A stretch of 64,000 nucleotides of DNA from CAVSRC01 sp963782045 (GCA_963782045.1 CAWAIR010000013.1:226094-290093); one strand, 5' to 3'. Shown: positions 16,541 through 27,066, counted from the first letter of the stretch. Numbers and translations: made by a program. The notes: generated by a model not told the origin, from the letters alone.

Positions 16541-16735
16541 CTACTCCAGGATATCCCCGGGCTGGCAGTCGAGGGCAGCGCAAATCCGCTCCAATGTCTC
16601 GAAGCGGATGCCCTTTGCGTTGCCCGATTTCAGCAGCGACACGCTTTGTTCCGTGGTGCCGATGCGTTCGGCCAGCGCGCGCGAGCGCATCTTGCGGCCC
16701 ACGAGCATCACGTCCAGGTTGTGCACGATCGCCAT
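16541..16735 (-). CDS. Small Cro/C1-type helix-turn-helix protein
   Basis: The 64-residue protein is a bare HTH domain: MRSRALAERIGTTEQSVSLL with the turn, then FETLERICAALDCQPGDILE, typical of YozG-like XRE proteins that often sit beside a DUF2975 membrane protein. No DUF2975 gene is present here. The target is unknown. The length equals that of stand-alone members of the family. Confidence 0.85.
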   Translation of the reverse strand: MAIVHNLDVMLVGRKMRSRALAERIGTTEQSVSLLKSGNAKGIRFETLERICAALDCQPGDILE

Positions 16736-16789
16736 TTTCCCGCCTCACACGAAACTTGCGGTTTTCTTCGGCGATGCGCGCCGTAGCCG

Positions 16790-17383
16790 CTATTCGAGGA
16801 ACACCGGGATGAGCGAGGCGGCGAGCAGCGCCGCCATCACCAGGTTGAAGATGCGGATCGAGCGCGGATCGGTGACGATCCGCTTGAGCCCGGTGCCGAA
16901 CAGCACCCAGGTGAAGGACGAGGCGATGCCGAGCACGGTGAAGATGGCCGCGATCACCATGGTGTTGAACGGGAACGCCATGATGCCGGCATAGGCGGTG
17001 ACCGCGCCGATCGCCATCACCCAGGCCTTGGCGTTGACCCACTGGAAGGCGGCTCCCTCGAGGAAGGTCATCGGCCGCGCCCGGGCGTCGCCATGCGCCT
17101 TGTCGGCGCTGGCGATGCGCCAGGCGAGGTAGAGCAGATAGGCGGCGCCGACATATTTCAGCACCTCATAAGCGAGCGGATAGGCGGCGAACACCGCGCC
17201 GAGGCCGAGGCCGACGACCAGCACCATGAAGCCGAAGCCGAGCGGTACGCCGAAGCCGTGCGGTACGGTGCGGGCGAGGCCGAAATTCAGCCCCGAGGCC
17301 ATCAACATGATGTTGTTGGGCCCGGGCGTGAACAACGTCGCCACGGCGAAGACGACGAAGGCGGCAGCAAGTTCCTGCGACAT
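16790..17383 (-). CDS. LysE/RhtB-family amino-acid exporter
   Basis: The 197-residue protein has about six transmembrane helices and the family start FTPGPNNIMLMASG (residues 18-31), followed by FGLARTVPHGFGVPLGF. LysE/RhtB proteins export amino acids or homoserine lactones from the cytoplasm. It lies 20 bases downstream of ilvN on the same strand, so it may export a branched-chain or related amino acid. That is an inference from position. Confidence 0.92.
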   Translation of the reverse strand: MSQELAAAFVVFAVATLFTPGPNNIMLMASGLNFGLARTVPHGFGVPLGFGFMVLVVGLGLGAVFAAYPLAYEVLKYVGAAYLLYLAWRIASADKAHGDARARPMTFLEGAAFQWVNAKAWVMAIGAVTAYAGIMAFPFNTMVIAAIFTVLGIASSFTWVLFGTGLKRIVTDPRSIRIFNLVMAALLAASLIPVFLE

Positions 17384-17402
17384 GGCGAGGATGTTAGCCG
17401 CC

Positions 17403-18029
17403 CTAGCCGGCCGCTGCCCTGCGGCTGATGGCGGCGATGCCGGTGCGGCAGACCTCGACCAGCCCGAGCGGCGCCATGACGGCGATGAGCTGCTCGATCT
17501 TGGTCGATCGCCCCGTCACCTCGAAGATGAAATGGCCGACCGAGGCATCGACCACGGTCGCCTGGAAGGCGTCGGCAAGGCGCAGCGCCTCGACGCGGGC
17601 GTTACCCTCGCCGGCAACCTTGATCAGCGCCAGCTCGCGCTCGATCGGCCGATTGTTGGCCACCGTCAGGTCGGTGACGGTATGCACCGGCACCAGCCGC
17701 GCCAACTGGTTCTTGATCTGCTCGATCACCATCGGCGTGCCGGTCGTGACGATGGTGATGCGCGACAGGTGCTTGGCGTGCTCGGTCTCCGACACCGTGA
17801 GACTGTCGATGTTGTAGCCGCGCCCGGAGAACAGGCCGATGACGCGGGCGAGCACGCCCGGCTCGTTGTCGACCACCACCGACAGGGTGTGGGTCTCGGT
17901 CTTGTCGCTGACTTCCTCGAAAAAATAGGGCGACAGCGGCTGCTCGCGGGGGGGCTTCGCAGCACCACGCGCCTGCGGTTTCTTCGCCGTTTTCTTGCGT
18001 TTCGTCGCTGTCTTGGCAGCCTTCGCCAT
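17403..18029 (-). CDS. ilvN: Acetolactate synthase small (regulatory) subunit
   Basis: IlvN binds valine through an N-terminal ACT domain and stimulates the large subunit. THTLSVVVDNEPGVLARVIGLFSGRGYNI (about residues 46-74, read in parts) is the ACT signature, followed by the usual C-terminal domain. The 208-residue chain is longer than most IlvN because the first 30 residues are a Lys/Ala-rich extension (KRKKTAKK), which looks disordered. It ends 20 bases before lysE and follows the threonine dehydratase gene, so the three-gene unit ilvB - dehydratase - ilvN is plausible. Confidence 0.96.
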   Translation of the reverse strand: MAKAAKTATKRKKTAKKPQARGAAKPPREQPLSPYFFEEVSDKTETHTLSVVVDNEPGVLARVIGLFSGRGYNIDSLTVSETEHAKHLSRITIVTTGTPMVIEQIKNQLARLVPVHTVTDLTVANNRPIERELALIKVAGEGNARVEALRLADAFQATVVDASVGHFIFEVTGRSTKIEQLIAVMAPLGLVEVCRTGIAAISRRAAAG

Positions 18030-18086
18030 GTCGATTCCCTGCTTTGCCTGCCGGGGCCGTCCCCGAACCCGATCCGTGCCGGCCGT

Positions 18087-19147
18087 TTACGCGAGTCCCG
18101 CGACGGCCGCATCCCTTATAGCCCCCGCCGCCGGCTGCGCGCGCCGCTGCGCCGCACCCGCGGGGCGGTTTCCCATCACCCATTCGGCGAACAGCGCCAG
18201 GTCGATATTGCCGCCGCTGAGGACCAGGCCGACCCGCTTGGCGCGCAGCCGCCCACGTTCCTTCAACGCCGCCGCCAGCGGCGCCGCGCCGGCCCCCTCC
18301 GCCAGATTGTGGGTATCGGTCCAGTAGATGCCGATCGCCTCGGCGATCTCGTCGTCGCTGACCTGGACGATGCGGGAAACGCCGTTGCGAATGCAGGCGA
18401 GCGCCTGCTCGTCGGGCACGCGCGTGGCGATGCCGTCGGCGCGGGTGGCGCAGCTCGGCGTCGTCACCGCCCGGCCGAGCTCGAACGACAGCGCATAGGC
18501 CGGCGCCGCGGTGGCCTGTACGCCGACGATTTCGGTTCTCAGACCGAGCAGGTCGCGCGCCTGGATGCAGCCGCACACGCCCGAGCCCAGCCCGATCGGC
18601 ACGTAGAGGACGTCGAGGTCCGGCTCCGCCGTCATCAGCTCGAGCGCGTAGGTCGCCACCCCCAGCACCAGGTCGCGATGGAAGGACGGCACCATCTCGT
18701 GGGCGTTGTCGACGGCGAAGCTCTTGGCCTCGCCCTTGGCCGCATCGAAATCCTCGCCCGCCTCGATCACCTCGGCACCGAAGGCGCGCATCGCCCGGTT
18801 CTTCTCGACCGAATTGCCGCGCGGCACGAAGATGGTCACCGGCACGCCGTGGCGGCGTCCGGCAAAGGCGATCGACTGGCCGTGATTGCCGCGCGTCGCC
18901 GAGACCAGCCCCGCCACGTGCGGCCGCTCGCGCTTCATGCGGTCGACATAGACGAGACCGCCACGCACCTTGAAGGCGCCGGTGGCCTGATGGTTCTCGT
19001 GCTTGACCACGACGTCGGTGCCCAGCCGCTCCGCGAGCAGCGGCCAGCGGTGCTGCGGCGTGGGCGGCAGCACGCTGCCGACCAGCCGCTGGGCAGTTTC
19101 CAGATCCCACAAGGTGAACATGGCGCCCTCGCCGCCCCCGGTCGTCA

Positions 19148-19148
<1 letters not shown>
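18087..19148 (-). CDS. Threonine dehydratase-like PLP enzyme (fold type II)
   Basis: The product resembles L-threonine/serine ammonia-lyases: KHENHQATGAFKVRGG holds the PLP lysine (about residue 60), ATRGNHGQSIAFAG follows as the substrate-binding loop, and LSGGNIDLALFAEW near the end closes the cofactor site. It would deaminate threonine to 2-ketobutyrate, the isoleucine precursor used by IlvB. There is no ACT-like regulatory domain, so it is not the long biosynthetic IlvA. ilvB ends with TGA overlapping this ATG (19148-19150), so translation is coupled. Racemase or serine dehydratase activity is possible; the assignment to isoleucine supply comes from its place between ilvB and ilvN. Confidence 0.85.
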
Positions 19149-20929
<1,781 letters not shown>

Positions 20930-20982
20930 CGCATTTCCTCACCCTTTTGCATCTCAAACGCACCCAGTCCCGAATTTCGGCA

Positions 20983-21009
20983 ATAAAAAAGGCCCCTAAA
21001 GGGCCTGTT
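20983..21009 (-). terminator. Attenuator terminator upstream of ilvB
   Basis: On the minus strand, AGGCCC-TTTA-GGGGCCT is followed directly by TTTTTTATT, a clear intrinsic terminator. It lies about 30 bases past the leader peptide stop and about 55 bases before ilvB. A leader that decides between this stem and an alternative one would allow control by amino-acid supply. Confidence 0.82.
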
Positions 21010-21030
21010 TTCGCGCACCAGCTTTCCCGC

Positions 21031-21050
21031 GGCAACCTTATGGGGTTGCC
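21031..21050 (-). promoter_or_regulatory. Pause/antiterminator stem overlapping leader stop codon
   Basis: GGCAACC and GGTTGCC (7-base arms) enclose the leader's TAA stop. A ribosome stalled at the Leu-Leu-Val-Ile codons would leave this stem free, while one at the stop would cover it. That is the usual arrangement of a 1:2 stem in ribosome-mediated attenuation. Confidence 0.55.
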
Positions 21051-21091
21051 TCGCCGATGCGCGTGCCGATTACGAGGAGCTTCTGTCTCAT
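21038..21091 (-). CDS. ilvL: Branched-chain leader peptide of the ilvB operon
   Basis: This 17-residue open frame starts with ATG at 21091, behind a strong GAGGAG ribosome-binding site. It reads MRQKLLVIGTRIGEATP. Residues 5-8 are Leu-Leu-Val-Ile, all three branched-chain amino acids in four successive codons. It is followed by a stem over the stop codon and a strong intrinsic terminator, the classic parts of an ilv attenuator. The peptide is a sensor and not expected to have another role. Confidence 0.8.
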   Translation of the reverse strand: MRQKLLVIGTRIGEATP

Positions 21092-21131
21092 GGCTCCTCT
21101 ATTAGGAGCGTGCGCCGGCAAGGTCAAGCAC

Positions 21132-22013
21132 TCAGGCATCGCGGCGCGGCCAATCGGCCATCTGGTGGCGGAACCAGGTCATCTGGCGCTTGGCGTAGCG
21201 CCGGGTCTCGGTCGCCATGGTGGCAAGCGCCTCGGCGCGGGAGAGCGTGCCCTGCCGGAGCGCCAGCAGTTCGCGCAGGCCGATCGCCTTCATCGCCGGC
21301 AGATCGGCATCGAGGCCCTGCGCCGAGAGGACCGCGACCTCGGCCTCCGCCCCCTCCTCCATCATCCGTTCGACGCGCGCGGCGATGCGCCTGTGCAATT
21401 CGGCGCGGTCGGGGGCAAGCACGATCCGCGTGGCGCCGGCCGGATCGATGAGCGGCGGCGCCGCGGCGACCCGCCGCCATTCGGCCAGCGGCCGGCCGGT
21501 CGCGGTGATGACCTCGAGTGCCCGCAGGATGCGCGCCCGGTCGCTGGTGCGCAGCACGGCGGCGTCTTCCGCATCGACGGCCGCGAGCCGGGCATGCAGC
21601 GCCGGCGTCTCGACGCCGTCGCTCTCGGCCCGGATGGCGGCGCGCACCTCGGCCGGGACCGGCGGCACCGCCACCAGCCCCTCGGTCAGCGCCTTGAAAT
21701 AGAGGCCGGTGCCGCCGACGACGATCGCCGCGCGCCCCTCCCGGCGCGCCTCGCCGAGGACGCCGGCGACGTCGCCCAGCCAGCGCCCGACCGAATAGCG
21801 CTGGCGTGCCGGCACATGGCCGTAGAGGCGGTGCGGCACCGCCGCCTCGTCTTGCCGGCTGGGCCGCGCGGTGAGCACCCTCAGTTCGGCATAGACCTGC
21901 ATGGAATCGGCGTTGACGACGACGCCGCCTTCCTTCGCCGCCAGCTCCAGCGCCAGCCGCGACTTGCCGCTCGCCGTCGGTCCGGCGATGAGGATGTGGG
22001 CGGGAGTGCTCAT
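21132..22013 (-). CDS. miaA: tRNA dimethylallyltransferase
   Basis: MiaA transfers a dimethylallyl group to A37 of tRNAs that read codons starting with U. The 293-residue protein has the P-loop LIAGPTASGKS (residues 8-18) followed by the NADSMQVYAEL motif that follows it in MiaA, and GGTGLYFKALTEGL near residue 100. The start is the ATG at 22013; the frame to 22313 belongs to a longer shadow that overlaps the trpB2 5' region on the other strand. The ilvB operon leader begins only 40 bases downstream of the miaA stop, so miaA does not seem to be part of it. Confidence 0.95.
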   Translation of the reverse strand: MSTPAHILIAGPTASGKSRLALELAAKEGGVVVNADSMQVYAELRVLTARPSRQDEAAVPHRLYGHVPARQRYSVGRWLGDVAGVLGEARREGRAAIVVGGTGLYFKALTEGLVAVPPVPAEVRAAIRAESDGVETPALHARLAAVDAEDAAVLRTSDRARILRALEVITATGRPLAEWRRVAAAPPLIDPAGATRIVLAPDRAELHRRIAARVERMMEEGAEAEVAVLSAQGLDADLPAMKAIGLRELLALRQGTLSRAEALATMATETRRYAKRQMTWFRHQMADWPRRDA

Positions 22014-22158
22014 GCGGTTTCCAGACCAGCGTCGTCGACCGGGGTCCATTGTGTCGGCCGCGAATGGCCGCATGGTCAAGCTCTTGGCATTGATGCGGGG
22101 ACCGGCATAAGTTGTTGGCAATCTTCGATCGAAAGCGCACCGAAGGGACGGGAACGCC

Positions 22159-23523
22159 ATGTCAGACACGTACAAGTATCTCTTGCCGGAAGAGCGCATT
22201 CCGCGCGCCTGGTACAATATCGCCGCCGATCTTCCGGCTCCGCTGCCGCCGGCACTGCATCCCGGCACCATGCAGCCGCTTGGGCCCGACGATCTGGCGC
22301 CCATCTTCCCCATGGCACTGATCGCCCAGGAGGTCTCGACCGAGCGCGAGATCGAGATTCCCGAGCCGGTCCGCGAGATCTACAAGCTGTGGCGCCCGTC
22401 GCCGCTCATCCGCGCCCGCCGCCTGGAAAAGGTGCTCGATACGCCCGCGCGCATTTTCTACAAGTACGAGGGCGTCAGCCCGCCCGGCAGCCACAAGCCG
22501 AACACAGCGGTCGCGCAGGCCTTCTACAACAAGGAAGCCGGCATCACGAAGCTGTCGACCGAGACCGGCGCCGGCCAGTGGGGCTCCTCGCTTGCCTTTG
22601 CCGGACAGCTCTTCGGCATCGAGGTCAAGGTCTACATGGTCAAGGTCAGCTTCAATCAGAAGCCTTACCGCAAGGCGATGATGGAGACCTACGGCGCGAC
22701 CTGCGTCGCCAGCCCGAGCAACGAGACCAACTCCGGCCGTGCGGCGCTCGCCGCCGACCCCGACAATCCCGGCAGCCTCGGCCTCGCCATCTCCGAAGCC
22801 GTCGAGGTCGCCGCCAAGAACCCCGGCATCAACTATTCGCTGGGCAGCGTGCTCAACCATGTCCTGATGCACCAGTCGGTGATCGGCCTTGAGGCCATCG
22901 AGCAGATGGAAATGGCCGGCTACTGGCCGGACGTGGTCATCGGCTGCACCGGCGGCGGCTCGAACTTCGGCGGCATTGCCTTCCCCTTCCTCGGCAAGAA
23001 GCTGCGCGAGGGCAAGGCCCTCCGTCTCGTCGCGGCCGAACCGGCGGCCTGCCCGTCGCTGACCCGTGGCCGCTATGCCTACGATTTCGGCGACGTCGCC
23101 CATGTCGCCCCGATCGTCAAGATGCACACGCTGGGCTCGTCGTTCATCCCGCCCGGATTCCACGCCGGCGGCCTGCGCTATCACGGCATGGCGCCGATGG
23201 TCAGCCACCTGAAGGAGCTGGACCTGATCGAGGCGGTGGCGATCAAGCAGCTTGCTTCGTTCGAGGCGGCGGTCACCTTCGCCCGCACCGAAGGCATCGT
23301 GCCGGCGCCGGAATCGAGCCACGCCATCCGCGCCGCCATCGACGAAGCGCTGCGCTGCAAGAAGGAGGGCAAGGCGGAGACGATCCTGTTCAACCTGTCC
23401 GGCCACGGCCATTTCGACATGCAGGCCTATACCGACTACTTCGCCGGCAAGCTGGAAGACCGCGAATACGACCAGGCGGCGCTGGACCTGGCACTCGCCG
23501 GCCTGCCCCAGGTCGCCGCGTAA
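22159..23523 (+). CDS. Tryptophan synthase beta-like protein, TrpB2 type
   Basis: The 454-residue protein matches the TrpB2 group, which is longer than the TrpB1 that pairs with TrpA. It starts with a unique N-terminal extension, then GRPSPLIRARRLE-like sequence (here WRPSPLIRARRLEKVLD), KYEGVSPPGSHKPNTA with the PLP lysine, ETGAGQWGSS, and the phosphate loop GCTGGGSNFGG. It would join indole or another nucleophile with serine. No trpA or other trp gene is nearby, so it may recover indole. The ATG at 22159 is preceded by GGGAACGCC. Confidence 0.92.
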   Translation: MSDTYKYLLPEERIPRAWYNIAADLPAPLPPALHPGTMQPLGPDDLAPIFPMALIAQEVSTEREIEIPEPVREIYKLWRPSPLIRARRLEKVLDTPARIFYKYEGVSPPGSHKPNTAVAQAFYNKEAGITKLSTETGAGQWGSSLAFAGQLFGIEVKVYMVKVSFNQKPYRKAMMETYGATCVASPSNETNSGRAALAADPDNPGSLGLAISEAVEVAAKNPGINYSLGSVLNHVLMHQSVIGLEAIEQMEMAGYWPDVVIGCTGGGSNFGGIAFPFLGKKLREGKALRLVAAEPAACPSLTRGRYAYDFGDVAHVAPIVKMHTLGSSFIPPGFHAGGLRYHGMAPMVSHLKELDLIEAVAIKQLASFEAAVTFARTEGIVPAPESSHAIRAAIDEALRCKKEGKAETILFNLSGHGHFDMQAYTDYFAGKLEDREYDQAALDLALAGLPQVAA

Positions 23524-23549
23524 ACGCCCAACCACGGAACGCGATTCAC

Positions 23550-23590
23550 GCCCGTCGCCGCGAGGCGGCGGGCTTCTTCTTCTTCGCCTC
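23550..23590 (+). terminator. Intrinsic terminator after trpB2
   Basis: GCCCGTCGCC-GCGA-GGCGGCGGGC, one pair a G-T, is followed by a T/C-rich TTCTTCTTCTTC stretch. It begins 27 bases past the trpB2 stop. Confidence 0.7.
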
Positions 23591-23703
23591 CATCCCCTCG
23601 GCTGGCGACGTCCCGCTTGCGAGAACGCCCGGCCAATGCCACCCTGCCCTCGGGGCGAAGGCTGCCGGCCGCGACCAAGAAGCGGCCGCCAGGGGGGAAG
23701 GTC

Positions 23704-24285
23704 ATGAGTTCCGTCGCTGCACCGGCGGGAACGCCGGCTTCACTGATCCGCCTGCACTATCTGTGGTTTGTCGCCGTTGCCCTGGCCGTGATGATCGCCG
23801 CCATTGCCAGCGGCAACATCTGGTTCCTCAACTGGGTGCACGTGATGTGCGGCGTCCTGTGGACCGGCATCGACCTGTTCATGGGCTTCGTCCTCGGCCC
23901 GGTCCTGAGAAGCCTCGACCCGCCTGTGCGCAAGCAGATCCTGCTCCGCCTGGTGCCGCGCACCCTGTTCCTGATGCCGACGCTCGCCATCGTCACCGGC
24001 ACCGCCGGCTGGTTCCTGGCGGTCGACCTCGGCTTTACCCAGCTCCCCTGGCCTCAGGTCGCCTGGGTCTATGCGGCGCTGGTGCTGATCGCGGTGATGA
24101 CCGCCCAGGGCCTCGGCTACCTGCTGCCCACCAATCTCCGGGTCTGCTTCGAGCTGCAGAAGCCGCAGCCCGACGGCGCCCGGATCGGAAAGCTGATGGG
24201 CAGTTATTTCTTCGTCGTCGCCAGCCAGGGCGTCATGCAGGTGGCGATCATCGTCATCATGGCGAAGTTCGTCACCGGCATCTGA
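23704..24285 (+). CDS. DUF2269-like integral membrane protein
   Basis: The 193-residue protein has about five hydrophobic segments and the phrase WVHVMCGVLWTGIDLFMGF near residue 45, where the His is followed by a run typical of small CopD/DUF2269-like membrane proteins. I start it at ATG 23704, with GGGGGAAGG upstream; a longer frame to 23617 has no conserved sequence. The short membrane protein at 5754-6182 has a similar fold. Function is unknown. A cupredoxin gene follows 176 bases downstream, which might mean a shared metal or redox role. Confidence 0.65.
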   Translation: MSSVAAPAGTPASLIRLHYLWFVAVALAVMIAAIASGNIWFLNWVHVMCGVLWTGIDLFMGFVLGPVLRSLDPPVRKQILLRLVPRTLFLMPTLAIVTGTAGWFLAVDLGFTQLPWPQVAWVYAALVLIAVMTAQGLGYLLPTNLRVCFELQKPQPDGARIGKLMGSYFFVVASQGVMQVAIIVIMAKFVTGI

Positions 24286-24380
24286 CAAAAGGCAGATGAC
24301 CGCCAGCCAGATCGGGCCGTTCGGGGCCCGGCCTGGCTGAAAGATCAGGCATCCTGCCGGGAAACACGGTTACTTTTGAA

Positions 24381-24394
24381 TTGATATAGCTCAC
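24381..24394 (+). promoter_or_regulatory. FNR/FixK-type binding site upstream of the cupredoxin gene
   Basis: TTGA-TATAGC-TCAC matches seven of the eight positions of TTGA-N6-TCAA, the site of FNR, FixK and Dnr-type oxygen or nitric-oxide regulators. Its centre lies about 75 bases before the start codon at 24462, so a transcription start near 24429 would put it at about -41, the normal place for activation. This is one site and one mismatch, so it remains a candidate. Confidence 0.45.
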
Positions 24395-24461
24395 GACACG
24401 GCCATCTCGTTTCCCCTATTGGGGGCTGCAAGGCGACTGCAGAACGAACGAGAGACCTGTC

Positions 24462-24953
24462 ATGAACAAGCAACTCATCGCGACTGCATTCGTCGCCGCT
24501 GTTAGCGCCATTGCCTTCCTCCCGGCCTCCGGGGCGATCGCCGCGCCAGCCGCAGCGTCGGCTGCAGCGACCACTCCGGCGGTCGTGACCTTCACCGTTC
24601 TCACCGATGAAACCGGCGGCCTGAAGGGGTCGGACGGCAACCGTCACGACACCATGATCCCGGCCAACGAGGTCTTCCAGAAAGACGTGCCGGTCACGCT
24701 GAGCATCACCAACCATGACGACATGATGCACACCATCACCGCCCCCGGCCTCGGGCTCAACGTCATGGTCAAGCCCGCCAAGAAGGTCAACGGCGAGATC
24801 GTGCCGACCGTCACCAAGGTGACCTTCACCCCCAAGAAGGCCGGCGAATTCCGCTGGCATTGCCTCGGCGGCTGCGATCCGTGGACCATGCAGAAATCTG
24901 CCGACGGCCCCGACCGCGACGGCTTCATGGCCGGCTATTTCGTCGTTCTGTAG
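24462..24953 (+). CDS. Periplasmic cupredoxin-like copper protein
   Basis: The 163-residue product has a signal peptide ending AIAAP (cut near residue 28) and a beta-sandwich rich in Thr, Val and Lys. The likely metal ligands are His90 in DDMMHTIT, Cys134 and Cys138 in WHCLGGCDPW, and Met143. C-x3-C with a nearby Met is the pattern of CuA sites, but the second His normally found three residues after the second Cys is missing, so the site is unusual. It may carry electrons or copper. An FNR/FixK-like site lies upstream and a strong hairpin downstream. Confidence 0.72.
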   Translation: MNKQLIATAFVAAVSAIAFLPASGAIAAPAAASAAATTPAVVTFTVLTDETGGLKGSDGNRHDTMIPANEVFQKDVPVTLSITNHDDMMHTITAPGLGLNVMVKPAKKVNGEIVPTVTKVTFTPKKAGEFRWHCLGGCDPWTMQKSADGPDRDGFMAGYFVVL

Positions 24954-24964
24954 CCCCTGACGAA

Positions 24965-24993
24965 GAGCTGCGACGCCCCCGGCGTCGCAGCTC
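24965..24993 (+). terminator. Hairpin downstream of the cupredoxin gene
   Basis: Two perfect 13-base arms, GAGCTGCGACGCC and its complement, surround a three-base CCC loop 12 bases past the stop. No T-run follows, so it is either a weak terminator or an mRNA 3' end stabiliser. Confidence 0.5.
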
Positions 24994-25137
24994 TCACCAA
25001 CAACGCATCGGTCCCACCTGCCTGTTGCAGGAGTATCGGCCAGCGATGACGGACAAATTGAAGACCGACACCGAACCAATTCCACCAAAAGGCCTTTCGT
25101 GGATTTGGCGCCTGGTCGGGCGCCTCATGCCTTCGGC

Positions 25138-26910
25138 TCACTCCGCCAGGCCGGCCCTGGCGAAGCCCTCTCTGATCCGCTCGGCAATTGCGGGATCGGT
25201 GAAGGGCAGGCGCGCCAGATGGCCGGCGAAGGAGTAGTTCGGACTGAGCGCCCGCACGTCCGCCCACACGCGCTGCGCCTCCTCGATCTCGCCGAGATGG
25301 CCGAGCGCGGAGACCAGCAGCCCGCGTGACAGGTCGGTCTTCGGCGACAGCCGGATACGCTCGCGGAAGGTTGCCGCCGCCGTCTCGTACTTGCCGGCGA
25401 CGAGATAGGCGGTCCCCAGGAAATGCAGCGTCTGATGAACGAAGCCGGGATCGAGGCGCATGGCCTGCTCGGCCAGCGGGATCGCCGCTAGCGGGTTGCC
25501 CGAATAGATCTCGACCAAACCCAGCGTACCGAACGCCATGGCGTAGTTGGGATTGAGGGAGAGCGCCACCTCGGACTCACGCTTGGCTCTTTCCAAATCG
25601 CGCGACCAGATCGCGGTCACCGCCGCGATGAAGCGCGCATAGGGCACGTTGGGCCCCTTCTCAACCGCCAGCTCGGCGAAATGCACGGCCCGCTCGAAGG
25701 AATCGGGGGCGCCAGTCCAGTGGTTCTGGGAATCGAGATTATAGGCCATGCCGAGCCCGGCATAGGCCTCGGCATAACCCGGATCGAGCTCGATCGCGCG
25801 GCCGAGGAGCGCAACCACCTGGTCGAAGCTCTCGCGGCTGCTTCTCTGGCCGTGCAACAGCTCGCGGGCCTTGAGGAACAGGTCGTGCGCCTCCGGGCTG
25901 TTGGTCGGCGTGTCGGCGATGCGCGCCACCTCGACCGGCGTCAGCTTGACCCTCAGCGCCTCGACGATGTGCCGGGTGACCTCATCCTGCACCGCGAAGA
26001 TGTCGGTGAGGTCGCGGTCGTAGCGCTCCGCCCAGATGTGGCCGCCATTGCCCGCGTCGATGAGCTGCGCGGTGATCCTGACCCGGTTGCCGGCGCGGCG
26101 GATCGAGCCTTCCAGCACCGACTTGACGCCGAGCTCGCGCCCGACGGTACGGATGTCGAAGCTCTTGCCCTTGTAGGCGAAGCTCGAATTGCGCGCGATC
26201 ACCAGCAGGCCGGCGACCTTGGAGAGGTCGGTGATAATGTCCTCGGTGATGCCGTCGGAGAAGTATTCCTGCTCCGGATCGTTCGACATGTTGTCGAAGG
26301 GCAGAACGGCGATCGAGGGCGGTTCCGGTTTTGCCGGTTCCGCCGCCGCGGGCTTCGCCTGCGGCCGGGAGGGCGCCGGATCGCTGTCGGGATGCCACTT
26401 CCACACCCGGATCGGCCGGGCAATGTTCTTGACGGTCACGTCGCCGCCGTCACGGAAGGCGACGTCGATGCGATTGCCGACACTTTCGTTGACGATCGAG
26501 GAGACGCAGACGCCGCCCGGCTCGGCCAGCGGCTCCAGGCGCGCGGCGACGTTGACGCCGTCGCCGTAGATGTCCTCGCCGTCGATGATGATGTCGCCGA
26601 GGTTGACGCCGATCCTCAGCATGATGCCGCCTTTGACGGGCTCGTCCGCCGCCCCGACGGCGCGCTGGATGGCGAGCGCGCATTTGACCGCATCGACGAC
26701 GCTGGCGAATTCGACCAGTGTGCCGTCGCCGATCAGCTTGACCACGCGGCCCTTGTGCTCGGCCACGGCCGGGTCGAAGACCGCCTCGCGATGCCGCTTG
26801 AGCGCCGCCAATGTGCCGTCTTCGTCGGCCCCCATCATGCGCGAGTAGCCGACCACATCCGCCGCCAGGATGGCCGCAAGTCTGCGGTTGGTGGTCTCGT
26901 TGTCGGCCAT
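25138..26910 (-). CDS. Class III adenylate/guanylate cyclase with TolB-like and TPR domains
   Basis: The 590-residue protein has an N-terminal class III nucleotidyl cyclase domain: LAAILAADVVGYSRMMGADE with the metal Asp, and LRIGVNLGDIIIDGEDIYGDGVNVAARLE (read in parts) with the second Asp. It is followed by a TolB-like N-terminal domain (IAVLPFDNMSNDPEQEYFSDG, about residues 205-225) and several TPR-like repeats in the last 250 residues. Such cyclase-TolB-TPR proteins are common in Hyphomicrobiales, and their signals are unknown. The ATG at 26910 is used because the TTG two codons earlier adds little. Confidence 0.92.
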   Translation of the reverse strand: MADNETTNRRLAAILAADVVGYSRMMGADEDGTLAALKRHREAVFDPAVAEHKGRVVKLIGDGTLVEFASVVDAVKCALAIQRAVGAADEPVKGGIMLRIGVNLGDIIIDGEDIYGDGVNVAARLEPLAEPGGVCVSSIVNESVGNRIDVAFRDGGDVTVKNIARPIRVWKWHPDSDPAPSRPQAKPAAAEPAKPEPPSIAVLPFDNMSNDPEQEYFSDGITEDIITDLSKVAGLLVIARNSSFAYKGKSFDIRTVGRELGVKSVLEGSIRRAGNRVRITAQLIDAGNGGHIWAERYDRDLTDIFAVQDEVTRHIVEALRVKLTPVEVARIADTPTNSPEAHDLFLKARELLHGQRSSRESFDQVVALLGRAIELDPGYAEAYAGLGMAYNLDSQNHWTGAPDSFERAVHFAELAVEKGPNVPYARFIAAVTAIWSRDLERAKRESEVALSLNPNYAMAFGTLGLVEIYSGNPLAAIPLAEQAMRLDPGFVHQTLHFLGTAYLVAGKYETAAATFRERIRLSPKTDLSRGLLVSALGHLGEIEEAQRVWADVRALSPNYSFAGHLARLPFTDPAIAERIREGFARAGLAE

Positions 26911-27066
26911 CGTCAATTGGTATTTGATCTTGGCGCGCGACGCCAGCGGCGGAAAGCCTGCGGTTGCGGCGCGTGGCTGGACCGCGCACGGACCGGTCGC
27001 AATCGGCGGCGAAATGCTCTAAACCGGCGCCGTCCCTGACGACGCCGCTTTCGGAGACCTGCTCCC

